From positions 133,932 through 197,931 of the forward strand of contig NZ_CP034882.1 of NCBI RefSeq assembly GCF_005082825.1: a DNA stretch of 64,000 bases. Reading direction: 5' to 3'. The notes beneath the pieces are model-generated. The model did no database searches and was not told where the DNA came from. It saw nothing but the letters and a program-made list of their open reading frames with translations. The DNA comes from Buchnera aphidicola (Brevicoryne brassicae) (GTDB lineage: Bacteria; Pseudomonadota; Gammaproteobacteria; Enterobacterales; Enterobacteriaceae). Of this stretch, positions 53,203-62,992 are shown piece by piece. Positions within the stretch are counted from its first letter, which is position 1, and the number at the start of each line of letters is the position of its first letter. A program made the position numbers and the translations under genes.

Positions 53203-54078
53203 TTAAAAAAACATATCTTTTCTTTTGTAAACAATACTATGCAATGGTGAAATATTAACACTTTTTGTTATAAATCCTCGCATATTTTTAGGTAACAAGG
53301 AAAAAACTTTTTCAGCGTCTTTTTTATTATTAAATTCAGAAAAAACACAAGATCCAGTACCTGTTATTCTTGAAGGTGCATATGTAGACAACGTTACAAT
53401 TAATTTTTTTATTGTAATAAATTGTCTTTTTAATATATTTTCAAAATCATTTCTAAAATCTGATTTTAATAATGTTTTGATAGATTTTTTAGGGGATTTT
53501 ACTATTAAATAAGGGCTTGAAAATATATTTTTTGTTAATATCCGTATGTTAGGATATACAATTAAATACCATTTTTCTTCTTGTCTAATTGGATATAAAA
53601 TTTCTCCTATTCCCTCACCAATAGATGTTTTTCCCATAATAAAAAAAGGTACATCGGCTCCTATTTCGAGACCGAATAAAGCAAGTTCTTTTAGCGTAAA
53701 TTGTGTATTCCATAATTTATTTAAAACAACTAAAGTAGTTGCTGCATTAGAAGAACCACCTCCTAATCCACTACCGATTGGTATTATTTTATTTAAAAAA
53801 ATTTTAGCTCCTAAATTGTAAGACTTTATTTTTTTATATAGTAATGCTTTTTCTTTTAATAATTCAGCAGCATTGATAATAGTATTTTGTATGTTAATAA
53901 GAGATTTTTTTTTGGTAAATAATTTAATTTTACCTGTTTTATTAGGAATAATTTTCAATGTATCACTGTAATTGAGAAATTGAAACAATGTTTGTATATA
54001 ATGATATCCATCTAAACGTCTACCAGTTACGTATAAAAAAAGATTGATTTTTGCAGGAGATGGCCATGTATAAATCAT
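53203..54078 (-). CDS. ispE: 4-diphosphocytidyl-2-C-methyl-D-erythritol kinase
   Basis: GHMP kinase of the methylerythritol phosphate isoprenoid pathway. 291 residues (E. coli 283). Substrate motif WPSPAKINLFLYVTGRRLDGYH with the catalytic lysine, the glycine-rich ATP loop IPIGSGLGGGSSNAAT with the catalytic aspartate later in GADVPFFI, and the C-terminal RITGTGSCVF motif. Shares the pathway with ispH at 25.4 kb. Divergent from prfA; the E. coli genes lolB and hemA that lie between them are missing and 216 AT-rich bases remain. Confidence 0.95.
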   Translation of the reverse strand: MIYTWPSPAKINLFLYVTGRRLDGYHYIQTLFQFLNYSDTLKIIPNKTGKIKLFTKKKSLINIQNTIINAAELLKEKALLYKKIKSYNLGAKIFLNKIIPIGSGLGGGSSNAATTLVVLNKLWNTQFTLKELALFGLEIGADVPFFIMGKTSIGEGIGEILYPIRQEEKWYLIVYPNIRILTKNIFSSPYLIVKSPKKSIKTLLKSDFRNDFENILKRQFITIKKLIVTLSTYAPSRITGTGSCVFSEFNNKKDAEKVFSLLPKNMRGFITKSVNISPLHSIVYKRKDMFF

Positions 54079-54306
54079 TTTTTTATTTTTCTACTTATTA
54101 AAGTATATTCAAATTGGTTTTTATTAAAATTACAATGAAAATATTAAAAATGATATACTAATTTAGTAATGTAGATATTTTAATTTTTTAATGTTTATAA
54201 ATTATTAAATAAAAAATATATTTTTATATATAAAATATATTAATAATTACATAACATAAATATTAATTAATTTTTTTTTAAAATATTTTAATAAATGGAA
54301 AACATT

Positions 54307-55392
54307 ATGAATAATTCTATTTTAAATAAATTAAAATCTTTACGAAATCGTTATCAAGAAATTGAAATTTTACTTACTCAAAAAAATATTATATCAAATC
54401 GAGATAAGTTAAAGAGTCTATCTCAAGAGTATTTAAAACTTTCTGAAATTGTGAAATGTTTTATAGAATGGGAAAAATTAGAAACTGATATTAAAAATGT
54501 TCATTCTTTATTTAACGATATAGAAATACAAAATTTAGTAGAAGAAGAACTCTTTTTATTTGATAAAAGAAAGAAAGTCTTAGAGAAAAAAATTAACGAA
54601 TTATTAATTCCTGAAGATCCTAATGATAAACACAGTTGTTTCATTGAAATAAGAGCTGCAACAGGTGGTGATGAATCTTCAATTTTTGCTGGTGAACTAT
54701 TTAGAATGTATACTAGATATGCTGAATCTTGTTTATGGAAAGTAGAAATCATGAGTACTAGTGAAAGCGAAAAAGGAGGATTTAAAGAAGTAATTGCAAA
54801 AATTACAGGAAAAGGAGCTTGTGGTCGTTTAAAATTTGAATCCGGTGGTCATCGTGTTCAAAGAGTACCAGAGACAGAATCACAAGGTAGAATTCATACC
54901 TCTACTTGTACTGTTGCTATTATGCCAGTGCAACCAAACACTAAAATCGAAGAAATTAATCCTTCTGACTTAAAAATTGATACTTTTCGTTCTTCTGGAG
55001 CTGGAGGACAACATGTGAATACTACTGATTCTGCTATTCGAATTACTCATATTCCTACTGGTCATGTAGTAGAATGTCAAGATGAACGATCACAACATAA
55101 AAATAAGGCAAAAGCATTGTCTATTTTATCAGCTCGGGTACATGCAGAAAAAGTAGAAAAAACTCATCAAGAAAATGCTTACATGAGACGACTTTTATTA
55201 GGTAGTGGAGAAAGATCAGATAGAAACAGAACATATAATTTTCCTCAAAATAGAATTACAGATCATAGAATTAATCTTACCATATATAAATTAAACGAAG
55301 TATTACAAGGAAAATTAGAATTTCTTATTGAACCAATAATTCAAGAATATCAAGCGGATATACTTTCTTCTTTATCTAAAAGTACATTATGA
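54307..55392 (+). CDS. prfA: Peptide chain release factor RF1
   Basis: Terminates translation at UAA and UAG. ATG 54307 gives 361 residues (E. coli 360) starting [15 protein letters not shown]; the ATG at 54295 adds MENI and has no Shine-Dalgarno, while ATGGA seven bases before 54307 is acceptable. The RF1 stop-codon-reading PxT motif is PET in [14 protein letters not shown]; the peptidyl-hydrolysis GGQ is in [18 protein letters not shown]. Stop overlaps prmC, whose product methylates this GGQ glutamine. Confidence 0.97.
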   Translation: MNNSILNKLKSLRNRYQEIEILLTQKNIISNRDKLKSLSQEYLKLSEIVKCFIEWEKLETDIKNVHSLFNDIEIQNLVEEELFLFDKRKKVLEKKINELLIPEDPNDKHSCFIEIRAATGGDESSIFAGELFRMYTRYAESCLWKVEIMSTSESEKGGFKEVIAKITGKGACGRLKFESGGHRVQRVPETESQGRIHTSTCTVAIMPVQPNTKIEEINPSDLKIDTFRSSGAGGQHVNTTDSAIRITHIPTGHVVECQDERSQHKNKAKALSILSARVHAEKVEKTHQENAYMRRLLLGSGERSDRNRTYNFPQNRITDHRINLTIYKLNEVLQGKLEFLIEPIIQEYQADILSSLSKSTL

Positions 55393-56222
55393 ACATTAAA
55401 AATTGGTTGAAAAAATCGATTAAAATATTATCTTATCTTGATAATCCTAAATATGAATCTGAGTTTTTACTAAGTTATGTTTCAGGTTATCCTCGTAGTT
55501 TTATTTTAACTTCTGATAAAATAAAATTAAGTCAAAAACAATATAAACATTTAAATTCTTTGATTTATCGTAGATCTTTAGGAGAACCTATGGCATATAT
55601 AACAAAAGAAAAAGAATTCTGGTCTTTATCTTTGTATGTCTCATATGATACTCTTATTCCAAGACCTGATACAGAAGTTTTGGTTGAACAAGTAATATCT
55701 AGAATAACACAAAAATCTGCCTCAATTCTTGATTTAGGTACTGGATCTGGAGCTATTGCTTTAGCTTTAGCAAGTACTTGTTCTTCTTGGAATATTATTG
55801 GTATTGATAAATCAAATAAAGCTCTTGAAATAGCTCGAATGAATGCACTTAAATTGAATTTAAGAAATGTTTATTTTTTTTTTAGTGATTGGTTTTCACA
55901 TATAAATAAAAAGTTTAATATTATTGTAAGTAATCCACCATATATCAGCATAAAAGAATTAAAATTTTTAAAAAAAGACATTTTTTTTGAGCCTTTTGAT
56001 GCTCTTATATCAAAAAATAATGGACTATCAGATATTGAAAATATTATAAAAAAAGCAAGTAATTACCTTTTTTCTGAAGGTTGGTTGTTAATAGAACATG
56101 GATGGAGGCAAAAATTGAAAGTACAAAGTTTGTTTAAAAAATATAATTTTTTTAATATTAAATCTTATAAAGATTATGGAGGTAATGATCGTGTTACAAT
56201 TGGTCAAAAATATAATAAATAA
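55389..56222 (+). CDS. prmC: Release factor glutamine methyltransferase
   Basis: Methylates the GGQ glutamine of RF1 and RF2. 277 residues, the E. coli length. Helical N-terminal substrate domain, then the SAM-binding Rossmann fold with [14 protein letters not shown] and the catalytic NPPY at 182-185 (VSNPPYIS). [15 protein letters not shown] is conserved. ATGA overlap with prfA implies coupled translation. Also called hemK. Confidence 0.96.
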   Translation: MNIKNWLKKSIKILSYLDNPKYESEFLLSYVSGYPRSFILTSDKIKLSQKQYKHLNSLIYRRSLGEPMAYITKEKEFWSLSLYVSYDTLIPRPDTEVLVEQVISRITQKSASILDLGTGSGAIALALASTCSSWNIIGIDKSNKALEIARMNALKLNLRNVYFFFSDWFSHINKKFNIIVSNPPYISIKELKFLKKDIFFEPFDALISKNNGLSDIENIIKKASNYLFSEGWLLIEHGWRQKLKVQSLFKKYNFFNIKSYKDYGGNDRVTIGQKYNK

Positions 56223-56387
56223 ATATGTTACAGTTTTTTTAGATGTTTTTTTAAAAGTGAAAAAATACTATCTTTATAATAATAAAAAACAATATTATAC
56301 ATTATTAAAAAATATATATATAATTGTATAATAACTTATAAAATTTAAATTTTTAATTTTTTTAAAAATATTACGATTATTAAAAAT

Positions 56388-57197
56388 ATGAAATCTCTTT
56401 CTAACATTGATTTTTCTAAATTATCACTTTTTGAATCTATTATTACTGCTTCTCAAATTATTCGAGAAGACTTTCCTACAAATTCTGTTATATCTGAATT
56501 AAAAATTAGAATAAAAGAAGCTGAAGCTTATATTTCATCTGAATGCAAACCAAATAGAAAATTAGAAAAATTATTAGAATTATTTTACAATCATTGGAAC
56601 TTTGGTGGTGCTAGTGGTATTTATAAACTTTCAGATACACTTTGGATTGACAATGTACTAAAAACACGTCAAGGTACCGCAGTGTCTTTAGGAATTTTAT
56701 TATTGCATATTGCACAAGAATTAAAATTACCTTTAAATCCTGTTATATTTCCTACTCAACTTATTTTAAGAGCAGATTGGATTAACAAAAAAAAATGGCT
56801 AATTAACCCTTTTAATGGTGATATGTTAGATCAACATACATTAGAAGTTTGGCTAAAAGGTAATATCAGTCCTACAGCAGAATTATATGAAAATGATTTA
56901 TATAAAGCTGAATCCATAAGTGTTATTCGTAAAATGTTAGATACATTAAAATCTGCTTTAATGGAAGAAAAAAAAATGGAGTTAGCATTAAATGTGACTA
57001 ATTTACTATTAAAAATTGATCCCAATGATCCATATGAAATCCGTGATAGAGGATTGATATATGCACAATTAGAATGTAATCATGTTGCTTTGACTGATTT
57101 AATTTATTTTGTAGAACATTGCCCCGAAGATCCAATTAGTGAAATTATCAAAGTCCAAATTCATTCTATTGAACAAAAAAAAATTATATTACATTAA
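56388..57197 (+). CDS. sirB1: SirB1-family protein (transglutaminase-like plus TPR)
   Basis: 269 residues, the E. coli SirB1 (YchA) length. The N-terminal half is the transglutaminase-like SirB1 domain (FNHWNFGGASGIYKLSD-type block and TRQGTAVSLGILLLHIAQEL); the C-terminal third (about 185-265) looks like a TPR-type helical repeat (ALNVTNLLLKIDPNDPYEIRDRG). The biochemical function is not established. In E. coli it follows prmC and sirB2 and precedes kdsA; here sirB2 and kdsA are gone, yet this gene is intact, which argues for a retained role. Convergent with nadE, 13 bases apart. Confidence 0.9.
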   Translation: MKSLSNIDFSKLSLFESIITASQIIREDFPTNSVISELKIRIKEAEAYISSECKPNRKLEKLLELFYNHWNFGGASGIYKLSDTLWIDNVLKTRQGTAVSLGILLLHIAQELKLPLNPVIFPTQLILRADWINKKKWLINPFNGDMLDQHTLEVWLKGNISPTAELYENDLYKAESISVIRKMLDTLKSALMEEKKMELALNVTNLLLKIDPNDPYEIRDRGLIYAQLECNHVALTDLIYFVEHCPEDPISEIIKVQIHSIEQKKIILH

Positions 57198-57210
57198 ATG
57201 TTTTATTTTT

Positions 57211-58017
57211 TTATAATGAAATTGGTTTATTTCTTTTATGAAAGGTTCTTAAATATAAATTTTCAATAATTTTTTTACTATAAGAATCTATTTTTTTTCC
57301 TTCTAAATAAGAATCAATTTCATTATATGTTACACCTAAAACAGATTCATCTTCTCTCTGTGGGTTTTCATCTTCAAGATCTGCTGTTGGTTTTTTTAAA
57401 TATAGGTGACTAGGACATCCTAGTATTTTTAATAAAGATTTACCTTGTCGTTTATTTAATGTAGCAATGAGATTAATATCTGTTCCATTGTCTCCATGTT
57501 TTGTAAAAAAACCACTAATAATTTCTGATGCATTTCCTGTTCCTACTACAAGACCATTTTTTACAGCAGCAACACTATACTGTACTTTCATTCTTTCTCT
57601 TGATTTTTCATTTCCTTTTATATGATCTGAAATAATAATACCAGATTTTTTTAATGATTTTTCAGAGCTTAAAACTGCATTTTTTATGTTTATATTAAAT
57701 ACTTGATCTGGACGTATAAAATTAATTGCATCTTTGCAATCTTTTTCATCTTTTTGAATACCGTATGGTAATCGTAATGCAATTAATTGATAGTTGATAT
57801 CCTTTGTTTCATTTCTTAATTCTTCAACAGTTATTTGACATAGTTTCCCAGTTAATGTAGAGTCTTGTCCTCCACTAATAGCAATTATTAAAGATTTTAA
57901 ATAAAGATTATTAAGCAAATATTTTTTTAAAAAATTAATACGATGTTTGATTTCTATTTCTGGTATAATTACTGATTTTACTTTTAATAGATTGATAATT
58001 TTTTTTTGAAGATTCAT
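57211..58017 (-). CDS. nadE: Ammonia-dependent NAD synthetase
   Basis: Amidates nicotinic acid adenine dinucleotide to NAD with ammonia and ATP. 268 residues (E. coli 275). The pyrophosphatase loop [41 protein letters not shown] and the C-terminal [15 protein letters not shown] stretches are intact. No glutaminase domain, so free ammonia is the donor. Divergent from ackA across 59 bases. Confidence 0.96.
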   Translation of the reverse strand: MNLQKKIINLLKVKSVIIPEIEIKHRINFLKKYLLNNLYLKSLIIAISGGQDSTLTGKLCQITVEELRNETKDINYQLIALRLPYGIQKDEKDCKDAINFIRPDQVFNINIKNAVLSSEKSLKKSGIIISDHIKGNEKSRERMKVQYSVAAVKNGLVVGTGNASEIISGFFTKHGDNGTDINLIATLNKRQGKSLLKILGCPSHLYLKKPTADLEDENPQREDESVLGVTYNEIDSYLEGKKIDSYSKKIIENLYLRTFHKRNKPISL

Positions 58018-58076
58018 ATTATTTTCCTAATTTCATAGGTATAAAAAATTAATTATATTGTTATTAATTTAAATTA

Positions 58077-59336
58077 ATGAATTTTTGTCTGAACAAAATA
58101 TCATCGTATTATAAAAAATGGATAAAAAAATTGAAAAATTTGATTTTTGTATTAAACTGTGGCAGTTCTTCTGTAAAATTTGCAATATTAAATCCTGATA
58201 ATGAAAAGACATATTTATCTGGTTTAGTAGAACGTTTGTTTTTGCCAGATACATATATTACATGGAAATTTTTAGGAACAAAACATAAAAAAATATTAGG
58301 TTCAAATATTAATCATAAATTTGCTTTAGATTTTGTTATAGAACAGGTATTATTAAAACAAAAAGATATTTTGAAAAATTTAATTGGAATAGGACATAGA
58401 GTAGTTCATGGAGGAATTAAAATTAAAGAATCTATGTTAATTAATGACACAGTGATTAAATATATTCAAGATGCTATTTCGTTTGCTCCATTACATAATC
58501 CAGCAAATTTAATCGGAATTAAAGTAATTATAGAAAAATATCCAATTTTATCAAAAAAAAATGTAGCAGTTTTTGATACATCCTTTTATAAGGATATGCC
58601 TAAAACTTCTTTTTTATATGCAATTCCTTATGATTTTTATAAAAAACATGGTATTAGACGTTACGGTGCTCATGGCATTAGTCATCATTATATTGCTCGT
58701 AAAATTTGTATTATTTTAAATAAAAATTTTAATTCTTTAAATATTATAAGTTGTCATTTAGGCAATGGGTCTTCAATTTCAGCTATTTGTAATGGTGTAT
58801 GCGTAGATACTTCTATGGGTTTGACTCCTTTAGAAGGATTAGTAATGGGGACAAGAAGTGGAGATATAGATCCTTCTATTATTTTTTTTATGAATAAAAA
58901 ACTTCATATAAAGTTTGATGAAATTGAAAGTATATTAACTAAAAAATCAGGTTTATTAGGTTTAAGCGGAATAAGTAGTGATTTTCGTTATTTTGAAAAA
59001 AATTATAATTTAAAAAAAGAAGCCAAAAGATCTGTAGATGTTTTTTGTCATCGATTAGCTAAATACATTTCTGCTTATACAACTTTAATGGAAAATCGTT
59101 TAGATGCTGTTATTTTTACTGGAGGTATTGGAGAAAATGTGCCTTTAATTAGAGAATTAACGTTATCTAGATTATCTCTTTTAGGTTTTAGAATTAATTT
59201 AAAACTTAATTTATCTACTAAAGGAGGTAAATCTGGATTAATTACTGAATTGAATTCTCCTCCAGTATTTGTTATTTCAACAAATGAAGAATTATTAATA
59301 GCTCAAGAAACTATGAATTTAATTAATCAAAAATAA
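58077..59336 (+). CDS. ackA: Acetate kinase
   Basis: Interconverts acetyl phosphate and ADP with acetate and ATP. From ATG 58077 it has 419 residues, 19 more than E. coli; the family sequence begins only at FVLNCGSSSVKFAIL. There is no other in-frame ATG. A TTG at 58131 with TGGA eight bases upstream would give 401 residues, (M)KNLIFVLNCGSSS, and fits the family best; I keep the ATG as the conventional boundary. Catalytic blocks: GHRVVHGG, FDTSFYKDMP, RRYGAHGISHHY, CHLGNGSSISA, GTRSGDIDPSI and FTGGIGEN. Followed by pta after 44 bases: the acetate pathway operon. Confidence 0.94.
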   Translation: MNFCLNKISSYYKKWIKKLKNLIFVLNCGSSSVKFAILNPDNEKTYLSGLVERLFLPDTYITWKFLGTKHKKILGSNINHKFALDFVIEQVLLKQKDILKNLIGIGHRVVHGGIKIKESMLINDTVIKYIQDAISFAPLHNPANLIGIKVIIEKYPILSKKNVAVFDTSFYKDMPKTSFLYAIPYDFYKKHGIRRYGAHGISHHYIARKICIILNKNFNSLNIISCHLGNGSSISAICNGVCVDTSMGLTPLEGLVMGTRSGDIDPSIIFFMNKKLHIKFDEIESILTKKSGLLGLSGISSDFRYFEKNYNLKKEAKRSVDVFCHRLAKYISAYTTLMENRLDAVIFTGGIGENVPLIRELTLSRLSLLGFRINLKLNLSTKGGKSGLITELNSPPVFVISTNEELLIAQETMNLINQK

Positions 59337-59380
59337 CTATTTTTTTATGAATTTCTGTTTATGTATCATGTAGGATGATT

Positions 59381-61510
59381 ATGTCACGTATTATAATGTT
59401 AATTCCTTTAGATGAAGATGTTGGTTTAAGTTCTATTAGTATAAGTATAATTTATTTTTTTAATAAAAAGATATTTAAAAACAATTCTCAAAAATCTATA
59501 TTATATTTTTCTTGTTCAAATAACTTACAAAATGATACATCTTTTATTATTAGTAAATATTTTTCAAAATTTGTGCATATATTAAATGGTAAAGATTTTT
59601 CTAAGAAATTTTTTTATTCTTCTGATTATTTTTCTTTACTAAATACAACAATTGAAGATATTTATTATAAAAAATCTTTATATGAATTAGTTTTAATTGA
59701 AGGATTAAATAATAATGTAAATATTTATTCTCAAGAAATGAATTATGATATTTCTCAAAATTTAAGTGCAGAAGTGATTTTTTTAGTAAATTTAAAAAAT
59801 AATTCTTTAGAAAGTTTAAAAGAAAAAGAAAAAAAAATAGAATTAATCATAAAAAAAAAGAAATTTAAGAATGTTTTAGGAGTGATTTTTAATAAAATTA
59901 ATTCCCCTTTTATTGAAAAAAAAATCAATTTTATTAAAAAATTAAAAATTTTAAAAAATATCAAAGAAAATCAAAAAGAATTAGAAAATAAGAAAGAAAT
60001 ATTTACAAATACGTTAGTTCCAACTATAGCTTGTATACCTTGGAATAAAAACATTAAAAAAACATATATAATACATATTTACAATTTTTTAGATATTCCA
60101 TTTCTTAATTCATTAAAAACAAAAAATTCTATTGTAGAAGAAGTAGTTATATTTGATGAAAGTTGTAACAATATGACAAAAAAAGATTATTTTAATACTC
60201 TTATAATAGTTTCTTACAGTCGTATAGATACGTTTATAGATATGTTCAGTTTGACTTTTAATAGTAATAAAATTGTTGGTATTATATTGACAGGAGTATC
60301 AATATCTGAAAAGAATATTATTCTTTTATGTAATATTTTAATTAAAAAAAATATTCATATTGCTTTTACAAAAAAAAATACTATTGATGTTTTATCTCAA
60401 TTACAGAATTTTAATTTTAATATTAGTTTAAAAGACAAAACTCATATTAAGAAACTACAAAAATACATTTCTTATTTTTTTATTTATTCTTCTATAATAA
60501 TTCCAAAAAAACAAAATAATTATCATATGACATATTCTCCTAAAGAATTTTTTTGTTATTTAAAATATTTGTCAAGAAAATATAAGAAACGTATTATTTT
60601 ACCAGAGTCATATGAAATTAGGATATTAAAAGCTGCTTCTATATGTCAAAAAAATAATATTGCACAATGTGTATTATTAGGAGATAAAAGAAAAATTCAT
60701 AATATAGCAAATGAAAACGGTATTAATTTAGATAAAAACATTGAAATAATTAATCCTATTTTGATAAGAGATAAATATATTTCTCGTTTTTTAGAACTTA
60801 GAAAGAACAAAGGTCTAAATAAAAATTTTGCAAAGAAAATATTAGAAGAAAATATCGTTTTAGCTACTTTAATACTTGAAGGAAATGAAGTAGATGGATT
60901 GGTATCTGGATCAGTAAACACTACAGCTAATACTATACTTCCAGCACTTCAATTAATTAAAACTAATGCTCATACTTCATTAGTTTCATCTATTTTTTTC
61001 ATGTTATTACCAAACAAAGTGTTAATTTATGCTGATTGTGCTGTTAATATTAATCCAACTGCAGAAGAACTAGCCGAAATTGCTATTCAATCTTCTTATT
61101 CTTTAAAAATATTTGGAGTAGAACCACGTATAGCTATGCTATCTTATTCTACTGGTTATTCTGGACATGGATGTGAAGTAGAAAAAGTAAGAAAAGCTAC
61201 TTCTATTATTAAAAATAGACACCCTGATTTAATTGTAGATGGTCCTATTCAGTACGATGCGAGTGTTTCGAAAACCGTTTTTCAATTAAAATCTCCTAAT
61301 TCACCAATTAAAGGATCTGCAAATATATTTGTTTTTCCTGATTTAAATTCTGGTAATATAGCTTACAAAGCAGTTCAACGAACTGCAAATATAGTTTCTA
61401 TTGGTCCTATATTACAAGGATTAAAAAAACCAGTAAATGATTTATCCCGTGGAGCTTCAGTAGAAGATATAATTTATACTATTGCGTTGACAGCAATTCA
61501 ATCTGTATAA
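59381..61510 (+). CDS. pta: Phosphate acetyltransferase (long form)
   Basis: Converts acetyl-CoA and phosphate to acetyl phosphate; with AckA it yields ATP from acetyl-CoA. ATG 59381 (AGGA five bases upstream) gives 709 residues starting MSRIIMLIP as in E. coli (714); ATG 59375 only adds MI. The C-terminal catalytic domain (about 375-709) is well conserved: VLATLILEG-type NIVLATLIL, DGLVSGSVNTTANT, AMLSYSTGYSG, DGPIQYDAS and FVFPDLNSGN. The N-terminal P-loop-like and DRTGG regulatory regions are recognisable only by outline and have lost motifs such as FKPIAQP, so allosteric control may be reduced. Confidence 0.94.
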   Translation: MSRIIMLIPLDEDVGLSSISISIIYFFNKKIFKNNSQKSILYFSCSNNLQNDTSFIISKYFSKFVHILNGKDFSKKFFYSSDYFSLLNTTIEDIYYKKSLYELVLIEGLNNNVNIYSQEMNYDISQNLSAEVIFLVNLKNNSLESLKEKEKKIELIIKKKKFKNVLGVIFNKINSPFIEKKINFIKKLKILKNIKENQKELENKKEIFTNTLVPTIACIPWNKNIKKTYIIHIYNFLDIPFLNSLKTKNSIVEEVVIFDESCNNMTKKDYFNTLIIVSYSRIDTFIDMFSLTFNSNKIVGIILTGVSISEKNIILLCNILIKKNIHIAFTKKNTIDVLSQLQNFNFNISLKDKTHIKKLQKYISYFFIYSSIIIPKKQNNYHMTYSPKEFFCYLKYLSRKYKKRIILPESYEIRILKAASICQKNNIAQCVLLGDKRKIHNIANENGINLDKNIEIINPILIRDKYISRFLELRKNKGLNKNFAKKILEENIVLATLILEGNEVDGLVSGSVNTTANTILPALQLIKTNAHTSLVSSIFFMLLPNKVLIYADCAVNINPTAEELAEIAIQSSYSLKIFGVEPRIAMLSYSTGYSGHGCEVEKVRKATSIIKNRHPDLIVDGPIQYDASVSKTVFQLKSPNSPIKGSANIFVFPDLNSGNIAYKAVQRTANIVSIGPILQGLKKPVNDLSRGASVEDIIYTIALTAIQSV

Positions 61511-61525
61511 ATTATATAATGTTTT

Positions 61526-61789
61526 TTAAATGTTAATTACAATGTGTCCATTTGGTTGACAGCAACAGGGAAAAATGTCTTTTTTCGTCAATAAAGCAGC
61601 TATGGGCTGTTTTATTGAATAGATTATATGCCCCTTTATTAATTCAATACGACATACTCCGCAGTAACCAGATCGGCATTGATATTCTACCCTAATATTA
61701 TTTAATTCTAAAATAGATAATAATGAGGTATTTTTTTTGTATGAAATTTTTGTTTTGATGTTTATTATTTCAATAATAGAATAAGTCAT
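61526..61789 (-). CDS. yfaE: [2Fe-2S] ferredoxin YfaE for ribonucleotide reductase
   Basis: Small ferredoxin that in E. coli maintains the diferric-tyrosyl radical cofactor of NrdB. From ATG 61789 it has 87 residues (E. coli 84); the upstream ATG at 61846 lies inside nrdB and is unlikely. Cluster ligands are visible as CRSGYCGVC plus one in FPCCC. It starts one base after the nrdB stop, so nrdA-nrdB-yfaE form one unit, as in E. coli. Convergent with pta, 15 bases apart. Confidence 0.92.
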   Translation of the reverse strand: MTYSIIEIINIKTKISYKKNTSLLSILELNNIRVEYQCRSGYCGVCRIELIKGHIIYSIKQPIAALLTKKDIFPCCCQPNGHIVINI

Positions 61790-61790
61790 T

Positions 61791-62921
61791 TTATAATTTA
61801 AATTTTTTAAATTCATTATCAGACACTTCTGAATCAATTTGTCCAACTAAATATGAACTAATTTCTGTTTCTTGAGGTGCATTTTGTATGTGATCAGAAT
61901 TTAACCAAGAATTAATCCAAGGAATGGGATTAGATTTTTTTTTAAAAAGCATTTTAAAACCTATAGCATGCATGCGAATATTAGTAATATATTCTACATA
62001 TTGACAAATTATGTCTTTATTTAATCCAAGCATTGAACCGTTTTGAAATAAATATTCAGCCCATTTTTTTTCTTGTTCAGATGCTGATATAAATATATTT
62101 ATAGCTTCTTCTTGACATTCTGCAATAATATCTTCCATTTCTTCATCGTTGTTTATATTATTTAAAATATTTAAAATATGTTGAGTTCCTGTTAAATGTA
62201 AAGCTTCATCTCGTGCTATTAATCGTATAATTTTTGCATTTCCTTCCATTAATTCTCTTTCTGCAAATGCGAATGAACATGCAAAACTAACATAAAATCT
62301 AATTGCTTCTAAAACGTTTACACTTATTAAACATAGATATAATTTTTTTTTTAATAAATTCAAAGTAATTTTAATTTTTTTTCCATTAACTAAATGCATT
62401 CCTTCACCTAGTAAATGCCAATAACTAGTGATTTTTATTAATTCATCATAGTATATAGAAATGTTTTGTGCTCTATCATTAATGTGTTTATTTGAAATAA
62501 TATCATCGAATATTAAAGATGGAGAATTAACAATATTTCTAATTATATGTGTATAAGAACGTGAATGAATAGTTTCTGAAAAAGACCAGGTTTCAATCCA
62601 TGTTTCTAATTCAGGAATAGAAATAATAGGCAAAAAAGCTATGTTAGGACTTCTGCCTTGTATAGAGTCAAGTAATGTTTGGTATTTCAAATTACTAATA
62701 AAAATATGTTTTTCGTGATCAGGTAAATTTTGAAAATCTATTCTATCTCGAGAAAGATCTATTTCTTCTGGCCTCCAAAAAAATGATAATTGTTTTTCAA
62801 TCAGTTTCTCAAAAATATTATATTTTTGCTGATCGTATCTAGCAATATTTACAGATTGTCCAAAGAACATAGGTTCTTTAAGTTGATTATTTTTTTTTTG
62901 TGAAAAAATTGTATAAGACAT
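61791..62921 (-). CDS. nrdB: Ribonucleoside-diphosphate reductase beta subunit
   Basis: Class Ia R2 protein holding the diiron centre and tyrosyl radical for dNTP synthesis. 376 residues, the E. coli length. The radical tyrosine lies in [12 protein letters not shown] with iron-ligand Glu and His in the same block; further ligands are in [27 protein letters not shown], read here in two adjoining motifs. The C-terminal tail [10 protein letters not shown] needed to dock on NrdA is intact. Near the 5' end the coding strand has an A10 run (62899-62890, codons 8-12), a potential slippage site. Confidence 0.97.
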   Translation of the reverse strand: MSYTIFSQKKNNQLKEPMFFGQSVNIARYDQQKYNIFEKLIEKQLSFFWRPEEIDLSRDRIDFQNLPDHEKHIFISNLKYQTLLDSIQGRSPNIAFLPIISIPELETWIETWSFSETIHSRSYTHIIRNIVNSPSLIFDDIISNKHINDRAQNISIYYDELIKITSYWHLLGEGMHLVNGKKIKITLNLLKKKLYLCLISVNVLEAIRFYVSFACSFAFAERELMEGNAKIIRLIARDEALHLTGTQHILNILNNINNDEEMEDIIAECQEEAINIFISASEQEKKWAEYLFQNGSMLGLNKDIICQYVEYITNIRMHAIGFKMLFKKKSNPIPWINSWLNSDHIQNAPQETEISSYLVGQIDSEVSDNEFKKFKL

Positions 62922-62992
62922 ATTTTTTATACCTAATTATTAATTTTATCGTTTTAGCGAAATATGTTTTTAGTATTTATAAATTTTTGCAT

